Of a stretch of 20,181 nt of DNA, positions 7,772 to 15,205 are shown piece by piece. The notes under the pieces were generated by a model. It was not told where the DNA came from and ran no database searches. It saw only the letters and a list, made by a program, of their open reading frames with translations. Both the position numbers and the translations under genes were made by a program. The number at the start of each line of letters is the position of its first letter. Position 1 is the stretch's first letter. The DNA is from Bacteroidales bacterium (lineage in GTDB: Bacteria > Bacteroidota > Bacteroidia > Bacteroidales > UBA7960): the NCBI GenBank assembly GCA_003451785.1, contig DMJL01000203.1:1-20181 (forward strand). Direction: 5' to 3'.

Positions 7772-9130
7772 ATGTATAACCAAAATGAGATTATAAGAAG
7801 ATTTCAGGAATATGCCAGCTCTTTGGTGCCGGAGCTTCAAAAGAAACGGGTGCTGCTTGCCGTGAGCGGGGGTATGGATAGCATGGCCATGGCTTGGCTC
7901 TTCAGCCAATCATCCATTTATTTTGCTGTGGCGCATTGCAACTTCTCACTTAGGGGCGAAGCATCGGTGCAGGATAGCATTTTGGTAAAGGATATGGCTC
8001 AAGAGTTTTCTGTCCCTTTTTTCTGCACTACATTCAACACTTCTGACCAAAGCAAACTTTTGGGAATGTCCATTCAAGAGACAGCCCGCCACCTGCGCTA
8101 TTCTTGGCTGAAACAGTTGGCTGATGAAAACCATTTCGATTTTATAGCCACAGGCCATCACTTAGACGACTCCATCGAAACAGCATTTATTAACCTTTTG
8201 CGTGGCACCGGAGTAAAAGGGTTGGCGGGGATACCTGCCATAAACGGAAAAATTATCAGACCTTTATTGTTTGCAACCCGTGATGAAATAGAGCTGCTTG
8301 TGCAAAATTGCAATATTCCATTCAGAACAGATGCAAGCAATCATTCTGATGTTTATTTGCGAAACAATTTGCGCAACAATATTATCCCACTCCTTAAAAA
8401 CCTTCGACAGGGATATTATGGCACAATGAAAAGTTTTTTGCAGAGAATGCAATCAACGGCTGATGTGTTGGATAAATTTACCCAAGCCATAATTGCTGAA
8501 TCTGTTACTACTACGAAGGAAGGCATCACCATAAACATCAATAATCTCTTGCAGCATGGTCATTCAGAATTATTGCTTTACGAGATTCTGAAGGATTACA
8601 ACTTCCATCCGCAGGTATGCGGCCAATTGTTTCAAACCCTAAGTGGGCAGCCCGGCAAAATGTTTGGTTCGACTACCCATACTGCCATTAAAGATAGGGA
8701 AGAGATTTTCGTTTTGCCCAAAGCCGCTGTAATTGAACAAAGTGTATATTACATAGAAGAATCTCTAACCGTTGTTGATGTAGGGGGCAATGTTTTTCGT
8801 TTGGAATTGATAGAAAACAAGGAAGCTATTGCTTTCGATAAATCGAACCAGACAGCATATTTTGATGCCGACAGATTAGCGTTTCCTCTTACGCTTCGCA
8901 AGACCGCTATCGGCGATAGTTTTGTTCCTTTAGGTATGAAAGGTAGAAAAAAAGTGAGCGACTTACTCGTTGAACGAAAAGTGCCGCTCCATCGTAAGAA
9001 GGAAGTTTGGGTGTTGTTGTCGGGCGAATCCATTGTGTGGATAGCAGGATTTCAAACCAGCCAGGTTGCGTGCATTGCGCCCAATACCCAACGAGTATTT
9101 AAGGCATCATGGCTGCCCGAAAGCAAATAA
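7772..9130 (+). CDS. tilS: tRNA(Ile)-lysidine synthetase
   Basis: TilS uses ATP and lysine to convert C34 of the CAU-anticodon tRNA-Ile to lysidine, so that it reads AUA codons; it is normally essential. The N-type ATP pyrophosphatase P-loop is SGGMDS (32-37). The family-typical GHHLDDSIETAFINLLRGTG block follows at about 148-167. A linker (about 230-370) leads to the C-terminal TilS domain (about 370-447), with FVPLGMKGRKKVSDLLVERKVP and IVWIAGFQTS. The length of 452 aa fits the long form of the family. The ATG at 7772 is the first in a run without a Shine-Dalgarno sequence; a second in-frame Met is not needed. It is transcribed away from kbl and followed after 245 bp by the DsbD-like gene. 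Confidence 0.95.
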   Translation: MYNQNEIIRRFQEYASSLVPELQKKRVLLAVSGGMDSMAMAWLFSQSSIYFAVAHCNFSLRGEASVQDSILVKDMAQEFSVPFFCTTFNTSDQSKLLGMSIQETARHLRYSWLKQLADENHFDFIATGHHLDDSIETAFINLLRGTGVKGLAGIPAINGKIIRPLLFATRDEIELLVQNCNIPFRTDASNHSDVYLRNNLRNNIIPLLKNLRQGYYGTMKSFLQRMQSTADVLDKFTQAIIAESVTTTKEGITININNLLQHGHSELLLYEILKDYNFHPQVCGQLFQTLSGQPGKMFGSTTHTAIKDREEIFVLPKAAVIEQSVYYIEESLTVVDVGGNVFRLELIENKEAIAFDKSNQTAYFDADRLAFPLTLRKTAIGDSFVPLGMKGRKKVSDLLVERKVPLHRKKEVWVLLSGESIVWIAGFQTSQVACIAPNTQRVFKASWLPESK

Positions 9131-9136
9131 GATAAT

Positions 9137-9163
9137 TTGCAACTTCAATTATACTTAATTTTG
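9137..9163 (+). promoter_or_regulatory. Candidate promoter after tilS
   Basis: TTTG (9136-9139), a 16-bp spacer and TAATTTTG (9156-9163) resemble the Bacteroidota promoter. It would give the DsbD-like gene a leader of about 200 nt. A nearer alternative is TTTCTTTG at 9350-9357, one base off consensus, 18 bp before the ATG. Either or both could be used. Confidence 0.3.
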
Positions 9164-9375
9164 CAGTTTTTCCGAAGCAACCATTTATAAATGCCACTTC
9201 AATATTCTGAAAGGTAGCATTAAATAAAGACACAACTCGCACATTGGGAGACACGGCGATTAATCGGCTTAATGTTTCGTAATGTGGTTTGAAAATTGAT
9301 ATTTAACTTGATTTAACATTTTTTGAAAATCAAACTCAGCACTATCTTGTTTCTTTGTAAAAACTCGACCCATTT

Positions 9376-11451
9376 ATGTCAAATTTCTTAAAGCCTGCCA
9401 AAGCAATTATTTTAGTAGCTTTTTTGTTGATTTCTAATGTAGTTATCGGACAAATACTACAACCTGTTTCGTGGAGTTTCAGCCACGAGAACATCGGCGA
9501 AAACCGTTATGAGTTGCGGTTAACAGCCAATATCGAAGCCGGATGGTATATCTACGGCACACAGATCCCACCCGGAGGTCCAATACCTACATCAGTAGAA
9601 ATAGCAGATGGTGCAGGGTTTCGTAAAATTGGAGCGTTGCGTTATCCCAGAGCAATCGAAAAATTTGACCCCAACTTCAATATGACCCTTCAGATGTTTC
9701 CTGGGGTGGTTGTATTCAGGCAAGTTGTAGAAGTCACCAGCGACAGCCCTGTAACCATCAGAGGCGAAGTTGCTTTCATGGCTTGTGATGATACCCGTTG
9801 CCTTCCTCCCGATTTTGTGGAGTTTAGTTTTTCATTACCCGGAAGGGTAGGGGGGGCTTCAGCGGAGGCATTGCCTCCAACAATAGCGCAAGGTACTGAA
9901 GATACACTAGTTGCCAATCAAGCTGCTGAAGTATTACCTGCGACCGATTCTCAACAGGCTAATGACCAAGAAGAAGATCAACGGGGTTGGTTTTGGGCAA
10001 CATTTGTCTTGGGATTTTTGGGCGGGCTTTTGGCATTGCTCACTCCCTGTGTGTTTCCCATGATTCCGCTCACCGTTAGCTACTTTATTAGAAATGCCGG
10101 AAAGAAATCGGCAGCAATGCGCGATGCGATATTTTATGGTATTACCATCGTTTTTGCCTATGTGGTGCTTGGTTTGGCAATATCTGTAATTTTTGGTGCC
10201 AATGCGTTGAATGCTATTGCCACCAGCCCTGTTTTCAATATGTTCTTTTTTGCAATTTTGGTATTCTTTGCAGCCTCGTTTTTGGGAGCTTTTGAACTTA
10301 CGCTACCATCTAGTTGGTCAACGGCTCTCGACGGCAAGGCCGACAAAACCGGAGGCTTGGTTGGAGTATTCCTCATGGGACTTACTTTTGTGATTGTTTC
10401 TTTCTCATGCACCGGGCCAATTGTAGGAACGCTCTTGGTAGATGCCGCCACCAGCGGCGATGTGTTTGCACCTGCCGTGGGTATGTTTGGCTTTAGTTTG
10501 GCCCTGGCCATTCCTTTTGCGCTTTTTGCAATGTTTCCCACAGCCATCAAATCCTTGCCAAAATCGGGCGGATGGATGAACACGGTGAAAGTTGTTTTAG
10601 GTTTCATTGTATTGGCTTTCTCGCTAAAATTCCTATCAACCGCCAATGCAGTTGGGCAGTGGGGAATCTTAGGTAGAGAGTTGTATCTTGCAATATGGAT
10701 TGTTTTGTCTTTCTTATTGGGTCTGTATCTGATTGGCAAAATCAAATTTGCCCATGATAGCGAACTCAAGTATCTGAGCGTAGGAAGGCTTCTTTTGGCT
10801 GTTGCAGCCTTTTCCTTTGCCGCCTATCTTGTTCCAGGTATGTGGGGAGCCCCCCTCAAAGCAATCAGCAGCTTGCTTCCCTCGCAAACTACTCAGCAGT
10901 TCGACCTCAGTCGCCCCATTTCGGGGGCACAGCCAATCGCTGCCACTGCAAGTACAGTTTATGTGGGCGAGAGTGTTATGACTGGGCCCCATGGTCTGCT
11001 TTCCTTCACTGATTATTACGAAGGATTGGAAGCAGCCCGTAGGGTAGGCAAACCCATATTTTTGGATTTTACGGGATTAGGTTGTGCCAATTGCCGAAAA
11101 ATGGAAGCCAATGTGTGGTCTGACCCAAGAGTATTGCAAATGTTGGCCAACGATTTTGTGAAGATTTCATTGTTTGTGGATGATAGAACACCCCTGCCCG
11201 CCGACCAACAGTTTGTGTCCACAATTTTTGGTCGCGAAAGGACTATCCGCACAGTGGGGCAAAAATGGAGTGTTTTCCAAGCAGAACGCTACGGTGTTAA
11301 TACACAACCTTACTATATTCTGCTCGACCATCAAGAAAACTCTTTGGCACCTGCACACGCCTTCGATTTGAATATTGATAGGTTCATTGCGTTCTTAGAA
11401 ACAGGAAAACGAAACTTTGAAGCGCAAAAAACTGCACCCGAAGGTATCTGA
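9376..11451 (+). CDS. dsbD: Thiol:disulfide interchange protein DsbD (three-domain)
   Basis: DsbD moves electrons from cytoplasmic thioredoxin across the inner membrane to periplasmic thiol proteins, including cytochrome c maturation and disulfide isomerisation partners. All three modules are present. A signal peptide at 1-25 precedes an N-terminal beta domain with the redox pair Cys137/Cys142 (ACDDTRC). The eight-helix membrane domain (about 204-490) has its conserved Cys225 (LLTPCVFPMIPLT) and Cys345 (SFSCTGPIVGTLL). The C-terminal thioredoxin-like domain (about 545-685) has active site CANC (570-573). A low-complexity linker at about 160-200 joins the first two. The 691-aa length is slightly longer than Escherichia coli DsbD. 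The gene appears monocistronic and ends in a strong hairpin. Confidence 0.93.
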   Translation: MSNFLKPAKAIILVAFLLISNVVIGQILQPVSWSFSHENIGENRYELRLTANIEAGWYIYGTQIPPGGPIPTSVEIADGAGFRKIGALRYPRAIEKFDPNFNMTLQMFPGVVVFRQVVEVTSDSPVTIRGEVAFMACDDTRCLPPDFVEFSFSLPGRVGGASAEALPPTIAQGTEDTLVANQAAEVLPATDSQQANDQEEDQRGWFWATFVLGFLGGLLALLTPCVFPMIPLTVSYFIRNAGKKSAAMRDAIFYGITIVFAYVVLGLAISVIFGANALNAIATSPVFNMFFFAILVFFAASFLGAFELTLPSSWSTALDGKADKTGGLVGVFLMGLTFVIVSFSCTGPIVGTLLVDAATSGDVFAPAVGMFGFSLALAIPFALFAMFPTAIKSLPKSGGWMNTVKVVLGFIVLAFSLKFLSTANAVGQWGILGRELYLAIWIVLSFLLGLYLIGKIKFAHDSELKYLSVGRLLLAVAAFSFAAYLVPGMWGAPLKAISSLLPSQTTQQFDLSRPISGAQPIAATASTVYVGESVMTGPHGLLSFTDYYEGLEAARRVGKPIFLDFTGLGCANCRKMEANVWSDPRVLQMLANDFVKISLFVDDRTPLPADQQFVSTIFGRERTIRTVGQKWSVFQAERYGVNTQPYYILLDHQENSLAPAHAFDLNIDRFIAFLETGKRNFEAQKTAPEGI

Positions 11452-11469
11452 TAAGATTTCAATGCCAAT

Positions 11470-11499
11470 ACTGCTTGCATTTCCCAAAATGCAGGCAGT
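11470..11499 (+). terminator. Strong hairpin after dsbD
   Basis: ACTGCTTGCATTT (11470-11482) pairs with AAATGCAGGCAGT (11487-11499) over 13 bp with one G-U and a CCCA loop, beginning 18 bp after the dsbD stop. There is no U-tract on either strand, so it may act as a 3'-end stabiliser or as a terminator between the convergent dsbD and M20 genes. The rest of the 200-bp gap shows nothing more. Confidence 0.6.
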
Positions 11500-11651
11500 G
11501 CTTAGCTATGGAAAACCTTTGTAACCCCATTCTTGTGCTTTTTGCTCAATAATGGAAAATACAAACTGAAGATGTCTGTTGAGCAACAGTGATTTGGAGA
11601 AAAATCCTGTAGTTCCTGCAAAAAAGTACCGGCTTTGTTTGCTGCCTTTCT

Positions 11652-12842
11652 CTAACCTTCGAGTTGCTTCACCGCCAAATATGCCATAAGACCCATGCCG
11701 GTTTTTAATGCATCTTCGTCTATATCGAAAGTTGTAGTGTGAATGTTAGAAGTAATACCTTTCTGTTCGTTACCGGTGCCTAATCTGTAAAAACATGCAG
11801 GGGCAATTTGGGAGAAATAGGCAAAATCCTCAGCTCCCATGGTTATATCCAGATGGCTGACATTTTCCTTGCCTACATAGTCGCCGGCCCATTCTGCAAA
11901 TTTCAGTGCAAGGTTCTCGTCGTTTATCAGGAATGGATAACCGTGCTCAATGGTTAGTTCGCATTCTCCGCCCATAGATTTTGCCACATTGGAAGCGATT
12001 TCACCAATAAGGCTGTGGGCTGTTTTGCGCCATTCTTCGTCAAATGTTCTGAAAGTGCCATCAATGGTTACCATATCGGGAATCACATTGGTACGCCCTT
12101 CGCCAATGATTTTTCCAAAACTCAGCACAGTGGGTACATAGGGCTTGGCGCGGCGGCTCACTACCTGCTGAAGTGCAACTAAGATATGAGATGTTATCAA
12201 AATTGGGTCAACAACCAAATGCGGCATGGCTGCATGGCCTCCTTTCCCTGTAACCTTCAGATAAATCTCGTCGGTCGAAGCCATATACATACCACCCCTC
12301 ACGCCAACCTTGCCGGCTTGGAGTTGGGGATAAACATGCTGCCCGAAAACGGCCACCGGACGGGGATTGTCAAGTGCTCCTTCTGCAATCATTTGGCTTG
12401 CGCCACCCTGATAGGTTTCTTCCGAAGGTTGGAAAAGTAATCGGATGGTGCCAGGCAGTTCATCTTTGATGGAATTTAGGATTTTTGCAGCACCCAGAAG
12501 ACACGCCATATGCGCATCGTGCCCGCAGGCGTGCATAACGCCCGGAAAAACCGACTTGTAAGGCACTTGGTTTTCTTGCATTATGGGCAGGGCATCCATA
12601 TCGGCCCGCAAGGCAATTACCCTTTCCCTATTGCTGCTTCCGTAAATATTAGCCACCAGACCAGTGCCGGCAACTCCTGCTTTGAATTCGATCCCCATGG
12701 CCGTAAGTTGCTCCGCCAGATATGCCGCCGTTTTGTGCTCCTGCAGCGAAAGCTCCGGATGGGCATGAAGATGCCTACGCACGGCTACAATTTCACCGTG
12801 GAAGTTGTTTGCCAGGTTCTTTATTTTCTCCAGAATTTCCAT
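11652..12842 (-). CDS. M20-family amidohydrolase (N-acyl-amino-acid/peptide hydrolase)
   Basis: This is a cytoplasmic two-metal hydrolase of the M20D type, the group that includes N-acyl-amino-acid amidohydrolases, hippurate hydrolase and IAA-amino-acid hydrolases. Expected ligands are visible: Cys106 and His108 in HACGHDAHMA, Glu141-Glu142 in SEETYQGGA, His169 in GQHVYP, and His368 in NIHTTTFD. RADMDALP (79-86) is the usual N-terminal signature. A dimerisation domain occupies about 185-295, starting near DEIYLKVTGKGGHAAMPH. No signal peptide is seen. Length 396 aa is normal. The natural substrate cannot be told from sequence. A near-consensus -7 box (TACCTTTA, 12918-12925 minus) lies 75 bp upstream, followed by a leader hairpin. 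Confidence 0.92.
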   Translation of the reverse strand: MEILEKIKNLANNFHGEIVAVRRHLHAHPELSLQEHKTAAYLAEQLTAMGIEFKAGVAGTGLVANIYGSSNRERVIALRADMDALPIMQENQVPYKSVFPGVMHACGHDAHMACLLGAAKILNSIKDELPGTIRLLFQPSEETYQGGASQMIAEGALDNPRPVAVFGQHVYPQLQAGKVGVRGGMYMASTDEIYLKVTGKGGHAAMPHLVVDPILITSHILVALQQVVSRRAKPYVPTVLSFGKIIGEGRTNVIPDMVTIDGTFRTFDEEWRKTAHSLIGEIASNVAKSMGGECELTIEHGYPFLINDENLALKFAEWAGDYVGKENVSHLDITMGAEDFAYFSQIAPACFYRLGTGNEQKGITSNIHTTTFDIDEDALKTGMGLMAYLAVKQLEG

Positions 12843-12883
12843 GATTTTAATATTGGGTGTGTGATTTCTTGAACATTCATGAC

Positions 12884-12906
12884 GAAACCATCAGGCACAT
12901 GGTTTC
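12884..12906 (-). promoter_or_regulatory. Leader hairpin upstream of the M20 gene
   Basis: GAAACCAT (12884-12891) and ATGGTTTC (12899-12906) form a perfect 8-bp stem with a 7-nt loop. If the M20 promoter is the TACCTTTA box at 12918-12925, the hairpin would lie at the very 5' end of its mRNA, where it could stabilise the transcript or regulate it. The plus-strand ATPase promoter begins about 90 bp to the right. Confidence 0.35.
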
Positions 12907-12996
12907 ATTATTAGGCCTAAAGGTACAGAAAATATTCAGGTTTGTGTTATCAACCAATGTAGGTGAAAAAATCGGATTGACCTCAATTGCAGAATA

Positions 12997-13027
12997 TTTG
13001 CTTATCACAAAATATTGAGTAAATTTG
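12997..13027 (+). promoter_or_regulatory. Consensus promoter of the AAA_14/DUF4143 ATPase gene
   Basis: TTTG (12997-13000), a 19-bp spacer and TAAATTTG (13020-13027) match the Bacteroidota -33/-7 consensus at both boxes, the best promoter in the window. Transcription should begin near 13034, which rules out the TTG start at 13025 for the downstream gene and favours ATG 13055. Confidence 0.7.
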
Positions 13028-13050
13028 CTCAATGTATTGAGTAAGTTTAC
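13014..13050 (+). promoter_or_regulatory. Palindromic operator candidate overlapping the ATPase promoter
   Basis: ATTGAGTAAATTTGCTCAAT (13014-13033) is a 20-bp palindrome broken only at one symmetric pair, and it covers the -7 element. Its left part recurs as ATTGAGTAAGTTTAC at 13036-13050, exactly 22 bp downstream, about two helical turns. Repeated symmetric sites over a promoter suggest repressor binding or autoregulation. No dedicated regulator gene is adjacent. Confidence 0.5.
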
Positions 13051-13054
13051 AAAA

Positions 13055-14242
13055 ATGTATGAACGACCATGTTTAAAGTCGGTTAAAACCAGAATCGAAG
13101 CCACAAGGAAGTTTATTCAAGTGGTCTTAGGTCCGCGGCAGGTTGGGAAAACCACAGTGGTAAGTCAATTGATGTCGAAGTTGGCTATCCATAGTCAATA
13201 TGAATCAGCAGATGCGCTTGCGGCGATGAATTCCGCTTGGATAATGCAGGTTTGGGAATCTGCCAGGTTGCGGATGAAGGCGGCAGGCTCAGCTGAATTC
13301 TTGCTAGTGATTGACGAGATACAAAAGGTTGACAACTGGAGCGAAGCAGTTAAGCTGCAATGGGATAAGGATACCCGTGAAAATGTCAACATCAAGGTGA
13401 TTTTGCTTGGCTCTTCGCGCCTGTTACTACAAAAGGGGTTAACCGAATCTTTAGCCGGTAGATTTGAAACCCTTTTGATGGGCCATTGGTCGTTTTCAGA
13501 AATGCAGGCTGCCTTTGGATGGAGCATAGAGCAGTATGTTTACTTTGGGGGGTATCCGGGATCGGAGCCACTAATTAACGATGAAGAACGATGGAAAAAC
13601 TATATTAAAGACTCCCTTATCGAGACAAGCATTTCAAAGGATATTTTAATGCTTACAAGGGTTGATAAACCTGCCCTGCTCAAACGATTATTTGAGCTGG
13701 GTTGTTTATATTCCGGTCAAATTCTCTCATATACAAAAATCCTTGGCCAACTTCAGGATGCCGGCAATACTACTACCTTAGCCAATTACATTAAACTATT
13801 ATCCGATTGTGGATTATTGGGAGGCTTGGAAAAATATTCTGGAGATATCATTCTCAAACGGGGTTCAAGTCCCAAGTTTCAGGTTTTTAACAACGCCCTG
13901 ATCACTTCCCAGGGAAATGACACTTACGAAAAGGCAATCATGGATCCCCAACGGTGGGGAAGGCTTGTTGAATCGAGTGTAGGCACCCACCTAATCAATC
14001 ATTCCATTTCCGAAAGGTACAACATTTGCTATTGGCGAGAAGGGAATGATGAGGTGGATTTTGTCATGGAAAAAGGAGCAAAAGTCATTGGTATTGAAGT
14101 GAAAAGCGGCATGAAAGCAAAAAGCAAAGGCATTGGTGTTTTTTTGGAAAAATTCCATCCTGATAAAGTGTTGTTGGTTGGAACTGGCGGAATCCCCTAC
14201 GATGAGTTTCTGAAAATTAATCCCGTGGAGTTGTTTTCATAA
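13055..14242 (+). CDS. AAA_14/DUF4143-family ATPase
   Basis: This belongs to the widespread, patchily distributed family of AAA_14 ATPases with a C-terminal DUF4143 domain, whose cellular role is unknown. Residues from this start: Walker A GPRQVGKTT (26-34), Walker B FLLVIDEIQ (82-90), a sensor-like LLGSS (117-121), then FGGYPG near 165 at the end of the ATPase core. A winged-helix-like region (about 205-260) is followed by DUF4143 with EVDFV (333-337) and IEVKSG (347-352), spaced like the D...ExK core of PD-(D/E)XK nucleases. The length of 395 aa is typical. ATG 13055 is chosen because the promoter -7 box overlaps the alternative TTG at 13025. The gene stands alone between divergent M20 and co-oriented MBL genes, and is a likely accessory gene. 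Confidence 0.9.
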   Translation: MYERPCLKSVKTRIEATRKFIQVVLGPRQVGKTTVVSQLMSKLAIHSQYESADALAAMNSAWIMQVWESARLRMKAAGSAEFLLVIDEIQKVDNWSEAVKLQWDKDTRENVNIKVILLGSSRLLLQKGLTESLAGRFETLLMGHWSFSEMQAAFGWSIEQYVYFGGYPGSEPLINDEERWKNYIKDSLIETSISKDILMLTRVDKPALLKRLFELGCLYSGQILSYTKILGQLQDAGNTTTLANYIKLLSDCGLLGGLEKYSGDIILKRGSSPKFQVFNNALITSQGNDTYEKAIMDPQRWGRLVESSVGTHLINHSISERYNICYWREGNDEVDFVMEKGAKVIGIEVKSGMKAKSKGIGVFLEKFHPDKVLLVGTGGIPYDEFLKINPVELFS

Positions 14243-14528
14243 TTTTTATTGCAATAATACTAATCAGGAAATGAATGACTGACAGAGTTTTTCTCTATTC
14301 CTTTCTGAAAAAAGTGCAATAAGATAGGAGGGGAGGCAAATTGTTTTGAATTTTGTGGATAGTTTGATTGGGTTCTGCGGTTTGGGGGAGGCTGAATGAT
14401 TCGAAGATGATAAAGCTTAAGCCCTACCACCAGATTCTCCACAACTTTTTTTGGCAGATTGTTCTTTTCCAATTTCAAATTTTAAAACCGTAATGGAATT
14501 AAAACCCGTCGTTCCATTCTCCATTTCT
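14243..14528. other. Intergenic region with possible structured element
   Basis: No convincing gene lies in the roughly 310 bp between the ATPase stop and the MBL start. TTGTGGA (14353-14359) is complementary to TCCACAA (14438-14444), which is followed by C and seven T. Inside, GGCT and AGCC can also pair. This could be a structured RNA ending in a U-tract or a decayed sequence. A minus-strand open frame (14260-14478) begins with TTG and has no recognisable features. Confidence 0.4.
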
Positions 14529-14536
14529 TACCTTTG
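14529..14536 (+). promoter_or_regulatory. MBL hydrolase promoter, -7 element
   Basis: TACCTTTG is an exact TAnnTTTG match 25 bp before ATG 14562. Predicted transcription start is near 14543. It excludes the longer reading frame that opens at 14451. No -33 box is evident. Confidence 0.5.
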
Positions 14537-14561
14537 CTGCCTAATTTCAAACAGGATGAAA

Positions 14562-15203
14562 ATGACAAACATAAAAACACTGACCTTTAATGCTTTTCAG
14601 GTGAACACTTATGTTGTTTACGACGAAACCCGCGAATGCCTGATCGTTGACCCGGCTTGTTATGAGGCACACGAGAAAAAGCAATTGGCCGATTTTATTC
14701 AAAAGGAACAATTGACTGTAAAAGGTATTCTTTACACGCATGCTCATATTGACCATATTCTTGGCAACAATTTTGCCATCGAACAATATGGGACGCTTAC
14801 ACAAATGCACCGCGACAGCCTGCCGTTTTTGGAGGGAAGCTCAGAGTATGGAAAGATGTTTGGTTTTGAAACCGAAGTTCCGGTACTTCCATCAAAATTC
14901 ATAGCCGATGGGGAAATTATCGCCTATGGCAATCAGCAAATCAAAGCCTTACTCACCCCGGGACATGCGGCCGGAAGTCTTTGTTTCTATAACGAGAAGG
15001 AAGGATTTGTAATAGTCGGCGATGTGTTGTTTAGCGGCAGCATAGGTCGCACCGACCTGCCAACCGGAGATTACGATTTGTTGATTTCTTCCATCACCGA
15101 GAAGTTGTTGTCTCTACCTGACAGCGTAAAGGTTTATCCTGGGCACGGACCGTCAACCACCATTGGCCAGGAGCGAAAGTTTAATCCCTTTCTGAAAAGC
15201 TAA
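14562..15203 (+). CDS. MBL-fold metallo-hydrolase, glyoxalase II-like (YcbL type)
   Basis: This is a small cytoplasmic metallo-beta-lactamase-fold hydrolase of the glyoxalase II/YcbL type, presumably a thioesterase. Zinc ligands are all present: THAHIDH (59-65), His135 in TPGHAAGS, Asp154 in VGDVLF, and His195 in PGHGPST. The segment IGRTDLPTGDYDLL (161-174) is typical of this subgroup. It lacks the long C-terminal substrate-binding domain of classical glyoxalase II, fitting the 213-aa length. ATG 14562 has AGG six bases upstream; ATG 14556 would add two residues. The frame is open to 14451, but the -7 box at 14529-14536 lies in that extension. It converges with GT9, with only 2 bp between the stop codons. 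Confidence 0.88.
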   Translation: MTNIKTLTFNAFQVNTYVVYDETRECLIVDPACYEAHEKKQLADFIQKEQLTVKGILYTHAHIDHILGNNFAIEQYGTLTQMHRDSLPFLEGSSEYGKMFGFETEVPVLPSKFIADGEIIAYGNQQIKALLTPGHAAGSLCFYNEKEGFVIVGDVLFSGSIGRTDLPTGDYDLLISSITEKLLSLPDSVKVYPGHGPSTTIGQERKFNPFLKS

Positions 15204-15205
15204 CA

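Noticed and set aside
10158..10769. 203-residue minus-strand open frame
   Set aside because: It lies wholly antisense to the DsbD membrane domain, whose helices and Cys residues are intact; the peptide is Lys/Pro/Thr-rich shadow sequence.
12880..12915. Eleven-codon leader-peptide frame on the plus strand (MTKPSGTWFHY)
   Set aside because: It is upstream of the ATPase promoter and contains no run of one amino acid that would suit attenuation.
12877..13104. 75-residue minus-strand open frame between M20 and the ATPase
   Set aside because: It covers the ATPase promoter and start and has no recognisable family.
14260..14478. 72-residue minus-strand open frame with a Pro-rich end
   Set aside because: It starts with TTG, has no promoter match and no recognisable domain; the region is better described as intergenic.
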